Counted from the stretch's first letter, positions 27,280 to 36,968 are shown. The stretch is 64,000 nucleotides of DNA from JBKQVT01 sp963804825 (GCA_963804825.1 CAWDRV010000001.1:620001-684000); one strand, 5' to 3'. A program made the numbers and translations. Notes: generated by a model from the sequence alone, not told the origin.

Positions 27280-28521
27280 TTACCAGCCCGCTTCCACGCC
27301 CAGCGACAGCCCATCCAAGGCGACAGTGCCGTTGCGGTCCCAGACCCCGTGTTGTCGCGGCGCCAGCGCCAGCCCGGTCGCACAGTAACACTGGTAACCG
27401 AGTCGCAGCCAGAGCACCTGGTTGATTCGGAATCGGGCCAAGAGCGAAAGCTCGAAGAGGCCGGCCAGATCGGTCCCGTCGTGGGAGGTGTCCTGCGGGA
27501 TGATGCCGGCCGGTCCGCTGCCGGTGTCGACGTCGTGCTGCTTGTAAATGTTGGCGTACAAGCCGACCTTGCCCTCGGTGCTGAACTGGAGGCGGTCCCA
27601 GCCCCACGCCCATTGCAGCCCGGCCTGCATCCCCACAAGATTGTTTTCCGTCTTGACGTTGAAGCTTTCCTGGTCGCCGTAGTCGAGGTTCGAGCCGTTA
27701 AGGGTGAGATTGTCGGACAGGCGGAAGTAGCGGAAGCCCCACAGCCAACTCCAATTCCTGAAGGGGTTCAGTTCGTTCAACCTGATCCGCTCGTTGATTT
27801 CGGCGTTATTGACCTGGCTCTTGTAGGTGTAGCCCAGATAGTTGTCCATGCCGTTGTCGATGGCCGATATTTGCAGCCAGGACGAATAGGTGGAAATATT
27901 GTCTACCGGGTAATCGCCGTAAATGGTCCGGCCCTCCGACCATTGCTGCAAGCCCCAATAGCTCGCCTCGATGTCCGCCCGATCGTTCAGCCATCGGCTG
28001 ACCTGAAACCGCAAGCCGGCTTCCAGCGGGAAGAAGCAGTCGTCGCTATACAGACTGTCCACTCCGTAGCCCTGGAGAGGGCCGGCAGTGTAGATCGAAT
28101 AGCCGAAGGGGACGCTGCTCCCCACGCTTCGCTCCAGCCACAGCGCATCGACGCTCACGGTCCATCGCGGCGGCTGCATCACCGGAACGACCATGGGCGG
28201 CGGCACGGGCGTCGGCCCAGGCGGCGGCACATAGGGCGCTGCCGGCGGAAGGGCATAGGGCGTTCCCGGCGGAAGGGCATAGGGCGCCGGAGCAGCCGGT
28301 GTATACGGCGTCGAACCGGACGGTACATAATACGGCACTGGACCGGGCGGTGCATAATACGGCGTCGAACCGGCCGGTGCATACGGTGACGGCGACGGCG
28401 GCGTCACATTCTCCGTCGGGGGCGGCGGCGGGACCTGGGGATCCGAAGCCACTTGGCCCAAGACCGTGGAAGAAGTCAACAGCGCAACAACCAACGCGGA
28501 TTGCAAGATGGGGTGGTTCAT
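27280..28521 (-). CDS. BBP7-type outer-membrane beta-barrel protein
   Basis: A 413-residue exported protein. It has a signal peptide (residues 1-22) and a proline/tyrosine-rich linker (about 29-115) made of degenerate repeats such as APYALPPGTPYALPP. A beta-barrel-like body follows with alternating aromatic strands, beginning WTVSVDALWLERS and ending GLSLGVEAGW, an aromatic outer-membrane end. This is the layout of the planctomycete BBP7 family. The proline-rich stretch probably crosses the periplasm or binds peptidoglycan. Its cargo or function is unknown. Confidence 0.8.
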   Translation of the reverse strand: MNHPILQSALVVALLTSSTVLGQVASDPQVPPPPPTENVTPPSPSPYAPAGSTPYYAPPGPVPYYVPSGSTPYTPAAPAPYALPPGTPYALPPAAPYVPPPGPTPVPPPMVVPVMQPPRWTVSVDALWLERSVGSSVPFGYSIYTAGPLQGYGVDSLYSDDCFFPLEAGLRFQVSRWLNDRADIEASYWGLQQWSEGRTIYGDYPVDNISTYSSWLQISAIDNGMDNYLGYTYKSQVNNAEINERIRLNELNPFRNWSWLWGFRYFRLSDNLTLNGSNLDYGDQESFNVKTENNLVGMQAGLQWAWGWDRLQFSTEGKVGLYANIYKQHDVDTGSGPAGIIPQDTSHDGTDLAGLFELSLLARFRINQVLWLRLGYQCYCATGLALAPRQHGVWDRNGTVALDGLSLGVEAGW

Positions 28522-28763
28522 AGGGGCGAGATTTAATCAAAAATCGCCAACCGTCGATAGGTCAATTTTTTCCTCCGATAACCCCTTGTCCTGCATGAGC
28601 TTACGCGCGAACGGTGGAAAGGTCGAATCCGCAAGCGGCCGGCGGCGCCGGCGATGATGGTTGCGCCCAGGTCGAAAGCGAAACCCGCCGATAGGATCGC
28701 GCCGCGTCCGGCAACCAGGGCGTTGGCCCCGGGATCGTTCCTGCGAGGGTTGACCGCATCGCC

Positions 28764-30185
28764 TTAAAGGTTCAACTCGCGGATTGCGAAGTTGCCGTTG
28801 TCGCCCACCGGCAACACCGGGGCGAATCGGTACCCCATGTGATGGTGCACTCCGCCGGGAATGAACTCGAAGCCGAGCGTAACGTTCCACATCTCATCGT
28901 ATTGTCCCAAGAGGCCGGCGCCCCTCGGCATGACGTAGTTGAAGTTGCCGACGAGCGACAAGCGGTCGCAGACCGGCATGCGTGCCTCGCCTCCGAAGAT
29001 GAAGTTGCACGGTTCCTGGGCCACGCCGACCTGCGCCGTCGTGGTCAGACCGCTGGACCACATGTGCCGCCAATAGAGGTTCCCTTGCGCCATCGGCCGG
29101 AAGTCCACCGTCGTGTAAGGCTGGTCCGGACCATAGCTGAGGGGCACGGAAACGCCGTGGTCGGGCATGGCGGCCCAAATGCCCGTCTCGTTGCACGGAC
29201 TCCACTCGACTCCCAATTTCACCCGCCACTGGGCGAAACGCATATTTGCGTAGTAGTCGTCCTGGAGCCAGTCGTGGGTGAATCCCCACAAGACCGTGGT
29301 TCCATGAAAAGGCAATCGCTGGAAGAGTCCAATGGTGGTGAACATCTGGTTGCGCGACTTGCTGGTGGGCGTGTCGATGGCCGAGGAATCGAAGCTGCCC
29401 TGAAAATCGGTCTCGGTCGTGCTCATGCCCGCCTGGACGCCCACTCCCCATTTGTACGCCAGCGGAATGCCGGCATTGAATCCGAAGCCGAAGCCGAAAT
29501 TGCCGTTGGGAGCGAACAGATCGATGGGGCCCTTGAAGGCCTCGACCGCGCCGAACATGCTGAGATTGCTCCATGTTTGATGCCAGACCGACTCGCAGTT
29601 TTCGGCAAAGGAGCCGTCGCCGCTCAACAGGCCCGCTTCGTAATCCTCGAACATCGAGTCGGCGTCCATGGCGGTCATGGGCTTTTGATCCGGGAATTCC
29701 TCTCGAACGGTTGTCATGGCCTTTTGATCCCCCGGGACTTCCTCTCGAAATGGGTTTCCCGACGCCGCGCTGAGCGGCTCGCCAGGTTTGGGAGCGATGG
29801 CCAGTTCCCCGTAGTTCGTCGGGCTATCCGGGGGCGCCGTATAGCCGGCAGGCACGGCCCGATCGTCCGAGACTTGCCCGGCGGCCTGATCGACGCCGGC
29901 GGCTGGAGTGGAACGGTTGCTCCTCGCCAGCCGATCCATCGTCCGCGCGAGTCCCTGGACGTCCTCCGGCGGCAGTATCTCCTTGGCGTGCAAGAGGATT
30001 CGGTATTGATCCAATCGGGTCAACTCGCCGTGAGACAACGCCGTAGCAAGCTCCGCCCGAATCGTCTCGCGGGCCGCGACAAGCTGACGGGCACTGATTT
30101 CCTGGGCTTGGGCGACATGAACACCGGCGTGGCTTAGGAACACCGCCAGTAAGGTCGCCATTCCAAGATGCAAACGACGTTGCAT
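28764..30185 (-). CDS. Planctomycete outer-membrane-like protein (DUF6666-like)
   Basis: A 473-residue exported protein. The start at MQRRLHLGMATLLAVFLSHAG gives a good signal peptide and follows a GAGGGGGG ribosome-binding site; a longer frame upstream is Cys-rich and not credible. A helical N-terminal domain (about 30-100) is followed by a low-complexity linker and a beta-rich C-terminal half (GNFGFGFGFNAGIPLAYKWG). I believe it belongs to DUF6666 but cannot confirm. It lies next to the BBP7-type gene with the same orientation, so both may be surface proteins. Confidence 0.75.
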   Translation of the reverse strand: MQRRLHLGMATLLAVFLSHAGVHVAQAQEISARQLVAARETIRAELATALSHGELTRLDQYRILLHAKEILPPEDVQGLARTMDRLARSNRSTPAAGVDQAAGQVSDDRAVPAGYTAPPDSPTNYGELAIAPKPGEPLSAASGNPFREEVPGDQKAMTTVREEFPDQKPMTAMDADSMFEDYEAGLLSGDGSFAENCESVWHQTWSNLSMFGAVEAFKGPIDLFAPNGNFGFGFGFNAGIPLAYKWGVGVQAGMSTTETDFQGSFDSSAIDTPTSKSRNQMFTTIGLFQRLPFHGTTVLWGFTHDWLQDDYYANMRFAQWRVKLGVEWSPCNETGIWAAMPDHGVSVPLSYGPDQPYTTVDFRPMAQGNLYWRHMWSSGLTTTAQVGVAQEPCNFIFGGEARMPVCDRLSLVGNFNYVMPRGAGLLGQYDEMWNVTLGFEFIPGGVHHHMGYRFAPVLPVGDNGNFAIRELNL

Positions 30186-30674
30186 GAGAGAGCCCCCCCT
30201 CAAAAGTTGTAAGTTCGCCCTGCGACGCACCCAGCGGTTCGCGCAGGCACCTTTGCAGCCATTACAGTCGGTGTAGGTAGGATACTCATCGGAACCGATA
30301 CAACCGGAACTTAACGTACATCCATCCCAATCAGAATATTTTGCCGTTCCAAGGCAGCGGAAATTCCCCATCTTGCGCACTTTCCACTCCACATTTCCTG
30401 TCCGGAGGCTGAGGGCCGTGCCCCGCTGCTTACGCAACGGCGGGGATAAACCCCGCAGCTTGCCGTTCGCCTTTCATCCTTCATCCTTCCGCCCTCGGCG
30501 TTCCGCCTTATCCGGCGACTCACGCCGCCGGCTCACGTCGCCGGCTCGCCCCGCCGGCTCGCCCCCCCTCCCCCCTCCGCCTTTCCCCCTCCACCTTCCC
30601 CCTTTACAATGAAGCATGCGCTGGCAGCGGCGCTCGATGACAGCAGCAACCAAGGCAACCGCCAAGGAACGTGC
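30186..30674. other. Gap with GCCGGCTCACGCC repeats, no gene
   Basis: The stretch 30518-30570 has three tandem-like GCCGGCTCACG/GCCGGCTCGCC units, a member of the repeat family seen at 36313, 36480, 46388 and 56797. The rest shows no gene. AAGGAACG before the glgC start is its ribosome-binding site. Confidence 0.5.
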
Positions 30675-31961
30675 ATGAAAAACGTGGTGACATTGGTGCT
30701 GGGAGGTGGCCAAGGGCGGCGTCTTTATCCGCTGACCAAGTATCGTTCCAAGCCGGCGGTTCCCGTGGCCGGCAAGTACCGGCTGATCGACATTCCGCTG
30801 TCGAACTGCATCAACAGCGGGCTGAATCGCATCTACGTGCTGACGCAGTTCAACTCCACGAGCCTGCACCGCCATATCCGCAGCACGTACATCTTCGATT
30901 CCTTCAGTCGCGGTTTCGTGGAGATCCTGGCCGCCCAACAGACCTTGGACAACGCCGACTGGTATCAAGGCACCGCGGACGCCGTGCGGCAGAACCTCCA
31001 CCATATCGAGCAGCCCGAGGTCGATTACGTCGTGATCCTCTCCGGCGATCAGCTCTACCGCATGAATTATCAGCACATGATCGAGTCGCACCGGCACAGC
31101 GGCGCCGACGTGACCATTGCGGCCGTGCCGGTCTCCAGCGCCGCGGCCTCGTCGATGGGCATTATGCGGCTGGACGATTCGGGCCGGGTGGTCGGCTTCC
31201 TGGAAAAGCCGCAGACCGACGAGGAACTCGACCTGGTCCGCACCGATCCGGCCTGGCTCGACGCCCAGGGGATCGCCAGCCGCGGCCGCGATTGCCTGGC
31301 CAGCATGGGCATCTACGTGTTCAATCGCGCCACCCTGGTGGAAGCCCTGCAGAAGACGCCCTATCGCGATTTCGGCAAGGAAGTCTTCCCCGCCTCGATG
31401 CGCACCCATCGCGTGCAGGTCTACCTGTTCGACGGTTATTGGGAGGACATCGGCACCATCCGCTCGTTCTACGAGGCCAACTTGGATTTGGCGTCGACGC
31501 AGCCGAAGTTCGACCTGGCCGTCGCCGATGCGCCGATCTACAGCCGCGCCCGTTCCTTGCCGCCGTCGTGGATCGACCATGCCGCGGTCCACCGCAGCCT
31601 GGTCGCCGACGGATGCAAAATCGAAGAGGGCGTCGTGATCGAGAACAGCATCATCGGACTCCGCTGCCTGATCGGCCGCAACGTGACCATCCGCAACTCG
31701 ATCCTGATGGGCAACGACTTCTACGAAGCTCCGGACGAGATTGCCGCGGGCAAGAGCAACGGCCGGCCCCCGCTGGGCGTCGGCTGCGGCACCCACATCG
31801 ACGGGGCGATCCTCGACAAGAACTGCCGGATCGGCTGCCACGTCCGCATCGTCAATGCCCAGAGGGTGGACTCGACCGACGAGACCCCTTGCGGCATGAT
31901 CCGCGACGGCATCGTGGTGATTCCCAAGGGCGCCACGCTGCCCGACCACTGGTCGATGTGA
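30675..31961 (+). CDS. glgC: Glucose-1-phosphate adenylyltransferase
   Basis: A 428-residue ADP-glucose pyrophosphorylase. The N-terminal nucleotide-binding loop GGGQGRRLYPLTKYRSKPAVP, the allosteric/substrate motif GKYRLIDIPLSNCINSG, the catalytic SGDQLYRM and the FDGYWEDIGT segment are intact. A left-handed beta-helix C-terminus follows. It makes ADP-glucose from glucose 1-phosphate and ATP for glycogen synthesis and is usually controlled by fructose bisphosphate or 3-phosphoglycerate. No other glycogen gene is nearby. Confidence 0.95.
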   Translation: MKNVVTLVLGGGQGRRLYPLTKYRSKPAVPVAGKYRLIDIPLSNCINSGLNRIYVLTQFNSTSLHRHIRSTYIFDSFSRGFVEILAAQQTLDNADWYQGTADAVRQNLHHIEQPEVDYVVILSGDQLYRMNYQHMIESHRHSGADVTIAAVPVSSAAASSMGIMRLDDSGRVVGFLEKPQTDEELDLVRTDPAWLDAQGIASRGRDCLASMGIYVFNRATLVEALQKTPYRDFGKEVFPASMRTHRVQVYLFDGYWEDIGTIRSFYEANLDLASTQPKFDLAVADAPIYSRARSLPPSWIDHAAVHRSLVADGCKIEEGVVIENSIIGLRCLIGRNVTIRNSILMGNDFYEAPDEIAAGKSNGRPPLGVGCGTHIDGAILDKNCRIGCHVRIVNAQRVDSTDETPCGMIRDGIVVIPKGATLPDHWSM

Positions 31962-32346
31962 GCTTCCCATCTCTCTTCGGGCGAGGGGACAAGGGGAGAA
32001 ATGCGGAGACATGCCAAGACTTTTCCGACTTTACCGATTGTAGGGTTTGGCGAAAGTTTGCCGTCGTGGCAGTCGATATATGCTGGAAGGCGGTGCCGTG
32101 CGGGGTCAATCTGCGCCCGAGCCGTCCGCCTTGGTTGCACCGGAGCAAACCGCGACAAGTTTTCGTTAGTCGTTTTCTGATAACGACTTACGGAATGAAA
32201 ACGGAAATCCGTTGCTGACTGCTCGGGTTAAGCTCTTTGATAATAAGAACTTAGGACCAAACGACCCCTTTACGGCAGCCAGGTCGATGGGTAGGATGCC
32301 GGGGTGGAGTCGGTCGAGATTGCCCCTGGTAAGCGGATGATTGACC
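31962..32346. other. Gap without recognised gene
   Basis: Nothing credible is coded in these 385 bases. They separate glgC from the HU gene and end at the HU promoter. Confidence 0.5.
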
Positions 32347-32375
32347 TTGACTCTAGTCTTTACAGGGCCTACACT
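32347..32375 (+). promoter_or_regulatory. Sigma-70-type promoter of the HU gene
   Basis: TTGACT and TACACT are separated by 17 bases, about 85 bases before the GTG start of the HU gene. Both boxes match the consensus in five of six positions or nearly so. Confidence 0.7.
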
Positions 32376-32459
32376 TGGAGCGTGAATTGGCCGCGGCGGC
32401 AGGAAACCCTTGCACACCGTACTTGCCCCGACGGCCTCTTCTCCCAGGAGACTCAAGCC

Positions 32460-33089
32460 GTGACGAAGAAAGAGATCGTTCGCACGATTTCCGAAGAAAT
32501 CGGGTTGACTCAGTTGCAGACCAAGGAGATCGTGCAAAAGACGTTCAACGCGATCGTCGAGGCCCTGGTGGAAGAAGGTCGCATCGAGCTGCGCAATTTC
32601 GGTGTTTTTGAGGTCAAGCGGCGGGCGCCTCGCAAGGCGCGGAACCCGCGGACCGGCGACAAGGTCTTCGTGCCGGAGAAGTTTGTCGTCACGTTCAAGC
32701 CCGGCAAGGAAATGGAGGAACGCGTCCGCGAGTTGGAGCTTCAGGCCGCTGCCGCCGCCAAGGCGTCCCGGACGAAGACCGCCTCGCCCGCCCCCCCACG
32801 CGTCCGCGTCCCGAGAGCCTCGGCGCCTCGCCGGCGTATGGCTCTCCACCCGCAGGATCCTGATCGCCGCCCGCGCCACCGTTCGACTACCCCCTCGTGC
32901 TCCTTTTCTTACGCTCGTCTTTTCTTTCAAGTCACCACGTCTACTTTTCACTGGTTTCCGTCTCACGGAGGAGTTTCGTATGCGATTGGCATGTCTCGTC
33001 ATTGCGCTCGGTCTCTTGGTCGGCACAACCATCGGGTGCATGATCCCCGGCTTACTCGGGCGACCCTGTCCGGCGAACGACCGAGTTGA
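32460..33089 (+). CDS. HU/IHF-family DNA-binding protein (3' end uncertain)
   Basis: The GTG start follows a CAGGAG ribosome-binding site. Residues 1-95 are a complete HU/IHF domain: MTKKEIVRTISEEIGLTQLQ, the beta-arm segment FGVFEVKRRAPRKARNPRTG with the RNP-type tip, and VPEKFVVTFKPGKEM. A Lys/Ala/Pro tail begins after it. The literal frame continues to 33089 but loses coding character after a C7 run near 32790 and overlaps the next gene. Adding one C gives a Pro/Ser tail ending at 32863, which I think is the true end. It bends and packages DNA. Confidence 0.85.
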   Translation: MTKKEIVRTISEEIGLTQLQTKEIVQKTFNAIVEALVEEGRIELRNFGVFEVKRRAPRKARNPRTGDKVFVPEKFVVTFKPGKEMEERVRELELQAAAAAKASRTKTASPAPPRVRVPRASAPRRRMALHPQDPDRRPRHRSTTPSCSFSYARLFFQVTTSTFHWFPSHGGVSYAIGMSRHCARSLGRHNHRVHDPRLTRATLSGERPS

Positions 33090-33199
33090 TGTACGTGTCG
33101 GAAAACCAGCGTCTGGCCTTGGACGAGTGGGAACGGTTCTGGTTGCTTGACCAGCCCGACCACATGACGCCCTTCCGGACTCACGGCGGGTTGCTCTAA
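32980..33199 (+). pseudogene. Small planctomycete lipoprotein, frameshifted
   Basis: A strong GGAGGAG ribosome-binding site precedes MRLACLVIALGLLVGTTIGC, a signal peptide with lipobox cysteine at residue 20. The literal frame ends as non-coding text. Removing one C from the C4 run at 33045-33048 joins it to a second frame reading TELMYVSENQRLALDEWERF and ending DQPDHMTPFRTHGGLL. The latter is a motif I know from many Pirellulales small proteins. The joined product is 72 residues. Function is unknown. Confidence 0.8.
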
Positions 33200-33250
33200 G
33201 CGGCCCGTGCCTCGTGCCACGGCTAGTGGTCCGACCGATCTGAAATGACG

Positions 33251-33331
33251 GGTGCCACGGTTGGCTTGCCCAACCGTGTTTCCAGCACTGCTGGACAAGC
33301 CGGGCACCGACCGAAGGTTGGTCGTGGCACC
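33251..33331. repeat. GGTGCCAC-bounded palindromic repeat
   Basis: The ends GGTGCCAC and GTGGCACC are perfect inverted repeats, and internal arms GGTTGGCTTGCCCAACC form a hairpin. It lies in the 300-base gap before pyrD. A related GTGCCACTGGC repeat lies at 40202-40259. The rest of this gap shows nothing. Confidence 0.7.
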
Positions 33332-33505
33332 CAACGTGTCAACCGAGCACGGTCGGGGCATTAGGTCAGCCGTGGCGCGGGAGCGGTCTTTTCGTGGATA
33401 GACCCGGCTGATCCATCGCCAACCCGCCAACCGGGCAAATTGACAGGCCACGAGTCCAACCGCTACACTGGTGGTTTCCCCCAACCACCAGGTCCTTGCG
33501 CGAAC

Positions 33506-34450
33506 GTGAACCACGCCAACGTCCACCTCGACGTGCAGCTAGGCCGCCTGCACCTGGCCAACCCGATCACGGTTGCGTCGGGCACCTTCGGGTATGCGCG
33601 GGAAATGGCCGGCCTGGTCCCTCTAGGCCGCTTGGGCGGAATCCTGCCCAAAACCATCACCAAGGAGCCGCGCGCCGGCAATCCCCCGCCGCGGACCGTC
33701 GAGACTGCCGCCGGAATGCTCAATTCCATCGGCCTGGACAACGACGGCATCGAACTATTCGTCCAGCGGCAGTTGCCCTACCTGGCCGGCCTGGGCACGA
33801 AGATCATCGTCAGCATTGCCGGCCGCACCCGCGAGGAATTCGTCGAGATGGCCGCCCGCCTCGACGGGCTGCCCGGCGCCGACGCCCTGGAACTGAACAT
33901 TTCGTGCCCCAACGTCAGCGGCGGCGTCGATTTCGGCACCGATCCGGCCATGTGCGAGGCGGTCGTGGCCGGCGTCCGCCATGCCTGCCGCCTGCCGGTG
34001 ATCGCCAAGCTGACGCCCAACGTCACCAGCATTGCGACGATCGCCCGGGCGGCCGAGGCGGGCGGGGCCGACGCCCTCTCGCTGATCAACACCTGTCTGG
34101 GCATGGCCGTCGATTGGCGCCGACGACGGGCGATCCTCGGCCGCGGCACGGGCGGGCTGAGCGGCCCGGCCATCAAGCCCATCGCCCTGCGGGCTGTCCA
34201 CCAGGTCGCCGCCGCGGTGCGGATTCCCTTGATGGGCATCGGCGGCATCGCCACCATCGACGACGTCATGGAGTTCCTCGTTGCCGGCGCCACCGCGGTG
34301 CAAATCGGAACGGCGAACTTCTATCGCCCCACGGTCTCCATCGAGTTGTTGGACGCCCTGCCCGCCGCCTTGGCCGAGCTGGGCGCCGCGTCCATCGCCG
34401 AAGTGGTCGGCACGATGGCCCGCCCCGAACCTGCAAAACCTTGCGGATAA
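33506..34450 (+). CDS. pyrD: Dihydroorotate dehydrogenase (class 1B-like)
   Basis: A 314-residue FMN barrel enzyme. The start VNHANVHLDVQLGRLHLANP, with a GTG codon, gives the normal N-terminus. NPITVASGTFGYA, SIGLDNDGIELF, ALELNISCPNVSGG and the C-terminal phosphate-binding GIGGIATIDD are all present. The class 1B type uses NAD+ through a PyrK partner; no pyrK is seen here. It makes orotate in pyrimidine synthesis in the cytoplasm. It lies 7 bp upstream of trpS. Confidence 0.93.
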   Translation: MNHANVHLDVQLGRLHLANPITVASGTFGYAREMAGLVPLGRLGGILPKTITKEPRAGNPPPRTVETAAGMLNSIGLDNDGIELFVQRQLPYLAGLGTKIIVSIAGRTREEFVEMAARLDGLPGADALELNISCPNVSGGVDFGTDPAMCEAVVAGVRHACRLPVIAKLTPNVTSIATIARAAEAGGADALSLINTCLGMAVDWRRRRAILGRGTGGLSGPAIKPIALRAVHQVAAAVRIPLMGIGGIATIDDVMEFLVAGATAVQIGTANFYRPTVSIELLDALPAALAELGAASIAEVVGTMARPEPAKPCG

Positions 34451-34457
34451 AATTATT

Positions 34458-35426
34458 ATGCGCGTACTGTCCGGCATTCAACCCACGGGACCGTTCCACT
34501 GGGGCAACTACTTCGGCGCCATCCGGCAATATATCGAGCTGCAAGACCAGCCGGCCAACACCTTCTACTTCATCGCCAATCTGCACGCCCTGACCACCGT
34601 CCGCCAGCGCGAGCAGCTCTGGCGGAACACGCTCGACGCGGCGCTGGACCTGTTGGCCCTGGGGCTCGATCCGGGCCGGGCGACGCTGTTCGTCCAGTCC
34701 GACGTGCCCGAGGTCGCCCAGTTGTGCTGGCTGCTGCTGACCGGCGCGCCGATGGGGCTGTTGGAGCGATGCCATGCGTACAAGGACAAGAAGGCCCGCG
34801 GACTGACCGCCGACGCCGGCCTGTTCGCCTATCCGGTGCTGATGGCCGCCGACATCCTCGCCTACGATTCCGACCTGGTGCCGGTGGGCGAGGACCAGAC
34901 GCAGCACATCGAGGTCGCCCGCGACCTGGCCGCCAGCTTCAATCACGAGTTCGGCGAGACGTTCGTGCTGCCGAAGGCGAAGGTCCTGGACACTTCGGCC
35001 TGCGTGCCGGGCACCGACGGCGAAAAGATGTCGAAAAGCTACGGCAACACGCTGGCCGTGTTCGAGGAACCCAAGGCGCTGCGGAAGCAGATCATGCGGA
35101 TCGTCACCGACTCGCGGCCGATGGAGCAACCCAAGGAGCCCGACCACGATCACCTCTTCCAGCTTTACTCGCTGTTTGCCGACGCAGCGCAACGGGAAGC
35201 GATGGCGGCCACTTATCGCCGCGGCGGCTTCGGCTATGGCGAAGTGAAGAAGGCGCTGGCCCAACGGGCGGAGAACTATTTTGCCGAGGCCCGCCGACGC
35301 CGCGCTGAGTTGGCGGCCCAGCCGGAGAAGGTCCGCGAGATCCTGGCCGACGGCGCCGCCACGGCCCGTCGCAAGGCCGCCGAAGTCCTGCTCCGCGCCG
35401 AGCGAGCCTGCGGCATCAAAACCTAG
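34458..35426 (+). CDS. trpS: Tryptophanyl-tRNA synthetase
   Basis: A 322-residue class I synthetase of normal bacterial length. The HIGH-type motif is HWGN (residues 14-17) after SGIQPTGPF, and the KMSKS loop is intact (GEKMSKSYGNT). The tryptophan-pocket segment AYDSDLVPVGEDQTQHIE is conserved. It charges tRNA-Trp and is probably co-transcribed with pyrD. Confidence 0.96.
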   Translation: MRVLSGIQPTGPFHWGNYFGAIRQYIELQDQPANTFYFIANLHALTTVRQREQLWRNTLDAALDLLALGLDPGRATLFVQSDVPEVAQLCWLLLTGAPMGLLERCHAYKDKKARGLTADAGLFAYPVLMAADILAYDSDLVPVGEDQTQHIEVARDLAASFNHEFGETFVLPKAKVLDTSACVPGTDGEKMSKSYGNTLAVFEEPKALRKQIMRIVTDSRPMEQPKEPDHDHLFQLYSLFADAAQREAMAATYRRGGFGYGEVKKALAQRAENYFAEARRRRAELAAQPEKVREILADGAATARRKAAEVLLRAERACGIKT

Positions 35427-35476
35427 CCCATAGCAACGCGGCGGCGCGACACGAAAACCAACATCCGGTAAACCGC

Positions 35477-36335
35477 ATGACCCACGAACCGGAGTCCATT
35501 CCGCAAAAACGAGAGGTGCTGACCGGAGGACGGTTCCGCCTGCTGGCCTTCGCGCTCTGGATGCCTGCCGCCGCGGGCCTGGGCGCCGTGGCGGCCTGGC
35601 TGGCCATCGAAGGGCAATTCACCTTCGCCCCCCTGCTGCTGTTCCCGATTCTCGTCGGAGTCGGCGTGGGGGCGGCTGAATGTCGGCCTCATGCGGATCG
35701 CGCAGATGGGCAACCGCCCGACGGCCATCCTGGGCGTGCTGCTCTCGGCGGCCGTGGCCATCGTCGGCCAGCATTATCTCGACTATCAATACGAGGTCGC
35801 CCAAGATCGACAGCGGTTGGATGCGCTCGGCGGCGTTGCGCCGCTGTCGGTGGTGCGCACGTTGGTCGTGCCGCCGGGAAGTTTCTCCGAATACCTGCGG
35901 CAGCGGGCCGACCGCGGCCGGCCGATCACCGCCTCGTGGACGTTGACCGGTTGGAAGGTCTGGTTGAGTTGGGCCGCCGATGGCCTGCTGGTGGCGGCCG
36001 CGGCCGTGGCCATGGTCCTTCCCGCCACGCGGCAGCCGTATTGCAACGCCTGCCGAACCTGGTATCGTACGATACGTGCCGGGCGGACCCCCTTGGCCGT
36101 GGCGCAGCAACTGGCCGTCACGGCCGACGCCACGATCGACGACGCGGTGAAACGGGTGCGATTCCGGCTCTCCTGCTGTCAGGGCGGGTGCGGGCCGACG
36201 AGGCTGGAGTTGTTCTGGGAGACCGCCGACCGCCGCGGCCCGGCGTCCCTGGAAGCCTGGCTCGACGTGGCGCGGCGCAACGCGGCCGTGCAAGCGCTGG
36301 ACGAAGGCGGAGGGAGAGGCGAGCCGGAGGCGTGA
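35477..36335 (+). pseudogene. Membrane protein of unknown function, frameshifted
   Basis: The first part has two hydrophobic helices (LLAFALWMPAAAGLGAVAAWLA and FAPLLLFPILVGVGVG). A second frame from about 35670 continues with RLNVGLMRIAQMGNRPTAIL, another helix (LLSAAVAIVGQHYLDYQYE), a soluble segment, a fourth helix and a Cys-containing tail (PYCNACRTWYR, SCCQGGCGPT). Removing one G from a G5 run joins them into about 285 residues. The tail cysteines could bind zinc. I do not recognise the family. Confidence 0.7.
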
Positions 36336-36479
36336 GCCTCCGGATGGCGTGGTCGGAAGGCAGGAGGTATAGGCGAGCCGCCGGGTTTATCCCGGCAGGT
36401 TGACGGCAAAGCCGGTGGCGAAACAAATTCGGAATTCGGCAGACGCTATTTGGAGAGTAGCCAACAGAGAATTCCAATC

Positions 36480-36506
36480 CGGAGGCTGACGCCTCCGGCT
36501 CACCTC
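36480..36506. repeat. GGAGGCTGACGCCTCCGG palindromic repeat
   Basis: A short hairpin, CGGAGGCTGACGCCTCCGGCTC, sits just before the acpS ribosome-binding site. A related unit (GAGCCGGAGGCGTGAGCC) lies at 36323-36346. It belongs to the GCCGGAGGCGT family seen across the window. Confidence 0.6.
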
Positions 36507-36525
36507 CGCCTTGGGGAGTTTCACC

Positions 36526-36924
36526 ATGCCCACCATCCTTGGCATCGGCACCGACATCACCGAGTGTCTGCGGATTGCGCGGATGATCGAGCGGCACGGC
36601 GAGCTGTTCATCTCCCGGGTGTATACCTCCGAGGAGATTCGCTACTGCCAGAGCCGCCGGCAGGCGACGCAGCATTTCACCGGCCGGTGGGCGGCCAAGC
36701 AGGCCATTTTGAAGGCCCTGGGGATGAGTTGGCGCCGCGGCATTTCGTGGCTGGACATCGAGATCCGCAACGAGCCCGGCGGCAAGCCCGTCGTGGCGGT
36801 GCGGGGCGGCCTGCGCGACCTGGTCCAGGAACTCGGCGTGGTCGAGTTGTTGGTGAGCATTTCGCATTGCCGCAGCCACGCGACCGCCTACGCCATCGCA
36901 CTTGGGAAGAACAACGGGGAGTAA
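36526..36924 (+). CDS. acpS: Holo-ACP synthase
   Basis: A 132-residue phosphopantetheinyl transferase. GIGTDITE, with metal ligand Asp10, and the C-terminal SISHCRSHATAYAIA are present. In the FxxKWAAKEA-type motif the usual second metal ligand, glutamate, is Gln59 here (RWAAKQAILKALG). AcpS moves the phosphopantetheine arm from CoA to acyl carrier protein. Family and length are normal; only the ligand residue is odd. A GGGGAG ribosome-binding site supports the start. Confidence 0.9.
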   Translation: MPTILGIGTDITECLRIARMIERHGELFISRVYTSEEIRYCQSRRQATQHFTGRWAAKQAILKALGMSWRRGISWLDIEIRNEPGGKPVVAVRGGLRDLVQELGVVELLVSISHCRSHATAYAIALGKNNGE

Positions 36925-36930
36925 GGAGAT

Positions 36931-36964
36931 AGCCCCCGGGGCAGCAGCCCCGGGGCTTTTCTGT
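36931..36964 (+). terminator. Intrinsic terminator after acpS
   Basis: A GC-only stem (about 11 bp, AGCCCCCGGGGC with GCCCCGGGGCT, AGCA loop) is followed by TTTTCTG, directly after the acpS stop. Confidence 0.8.
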
Positions 36965-36968
36965 GCTT

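Noticed and set aside
32791..33089. C-terminal extension of the HU protein over 100 residues
   Set aside because: The translation loses coding character after a C7 run and overlaps the start of a lipoprotein gene with a strong ribosome-binding site. The literal frame is kept in the feature only because the sequence reads that way.
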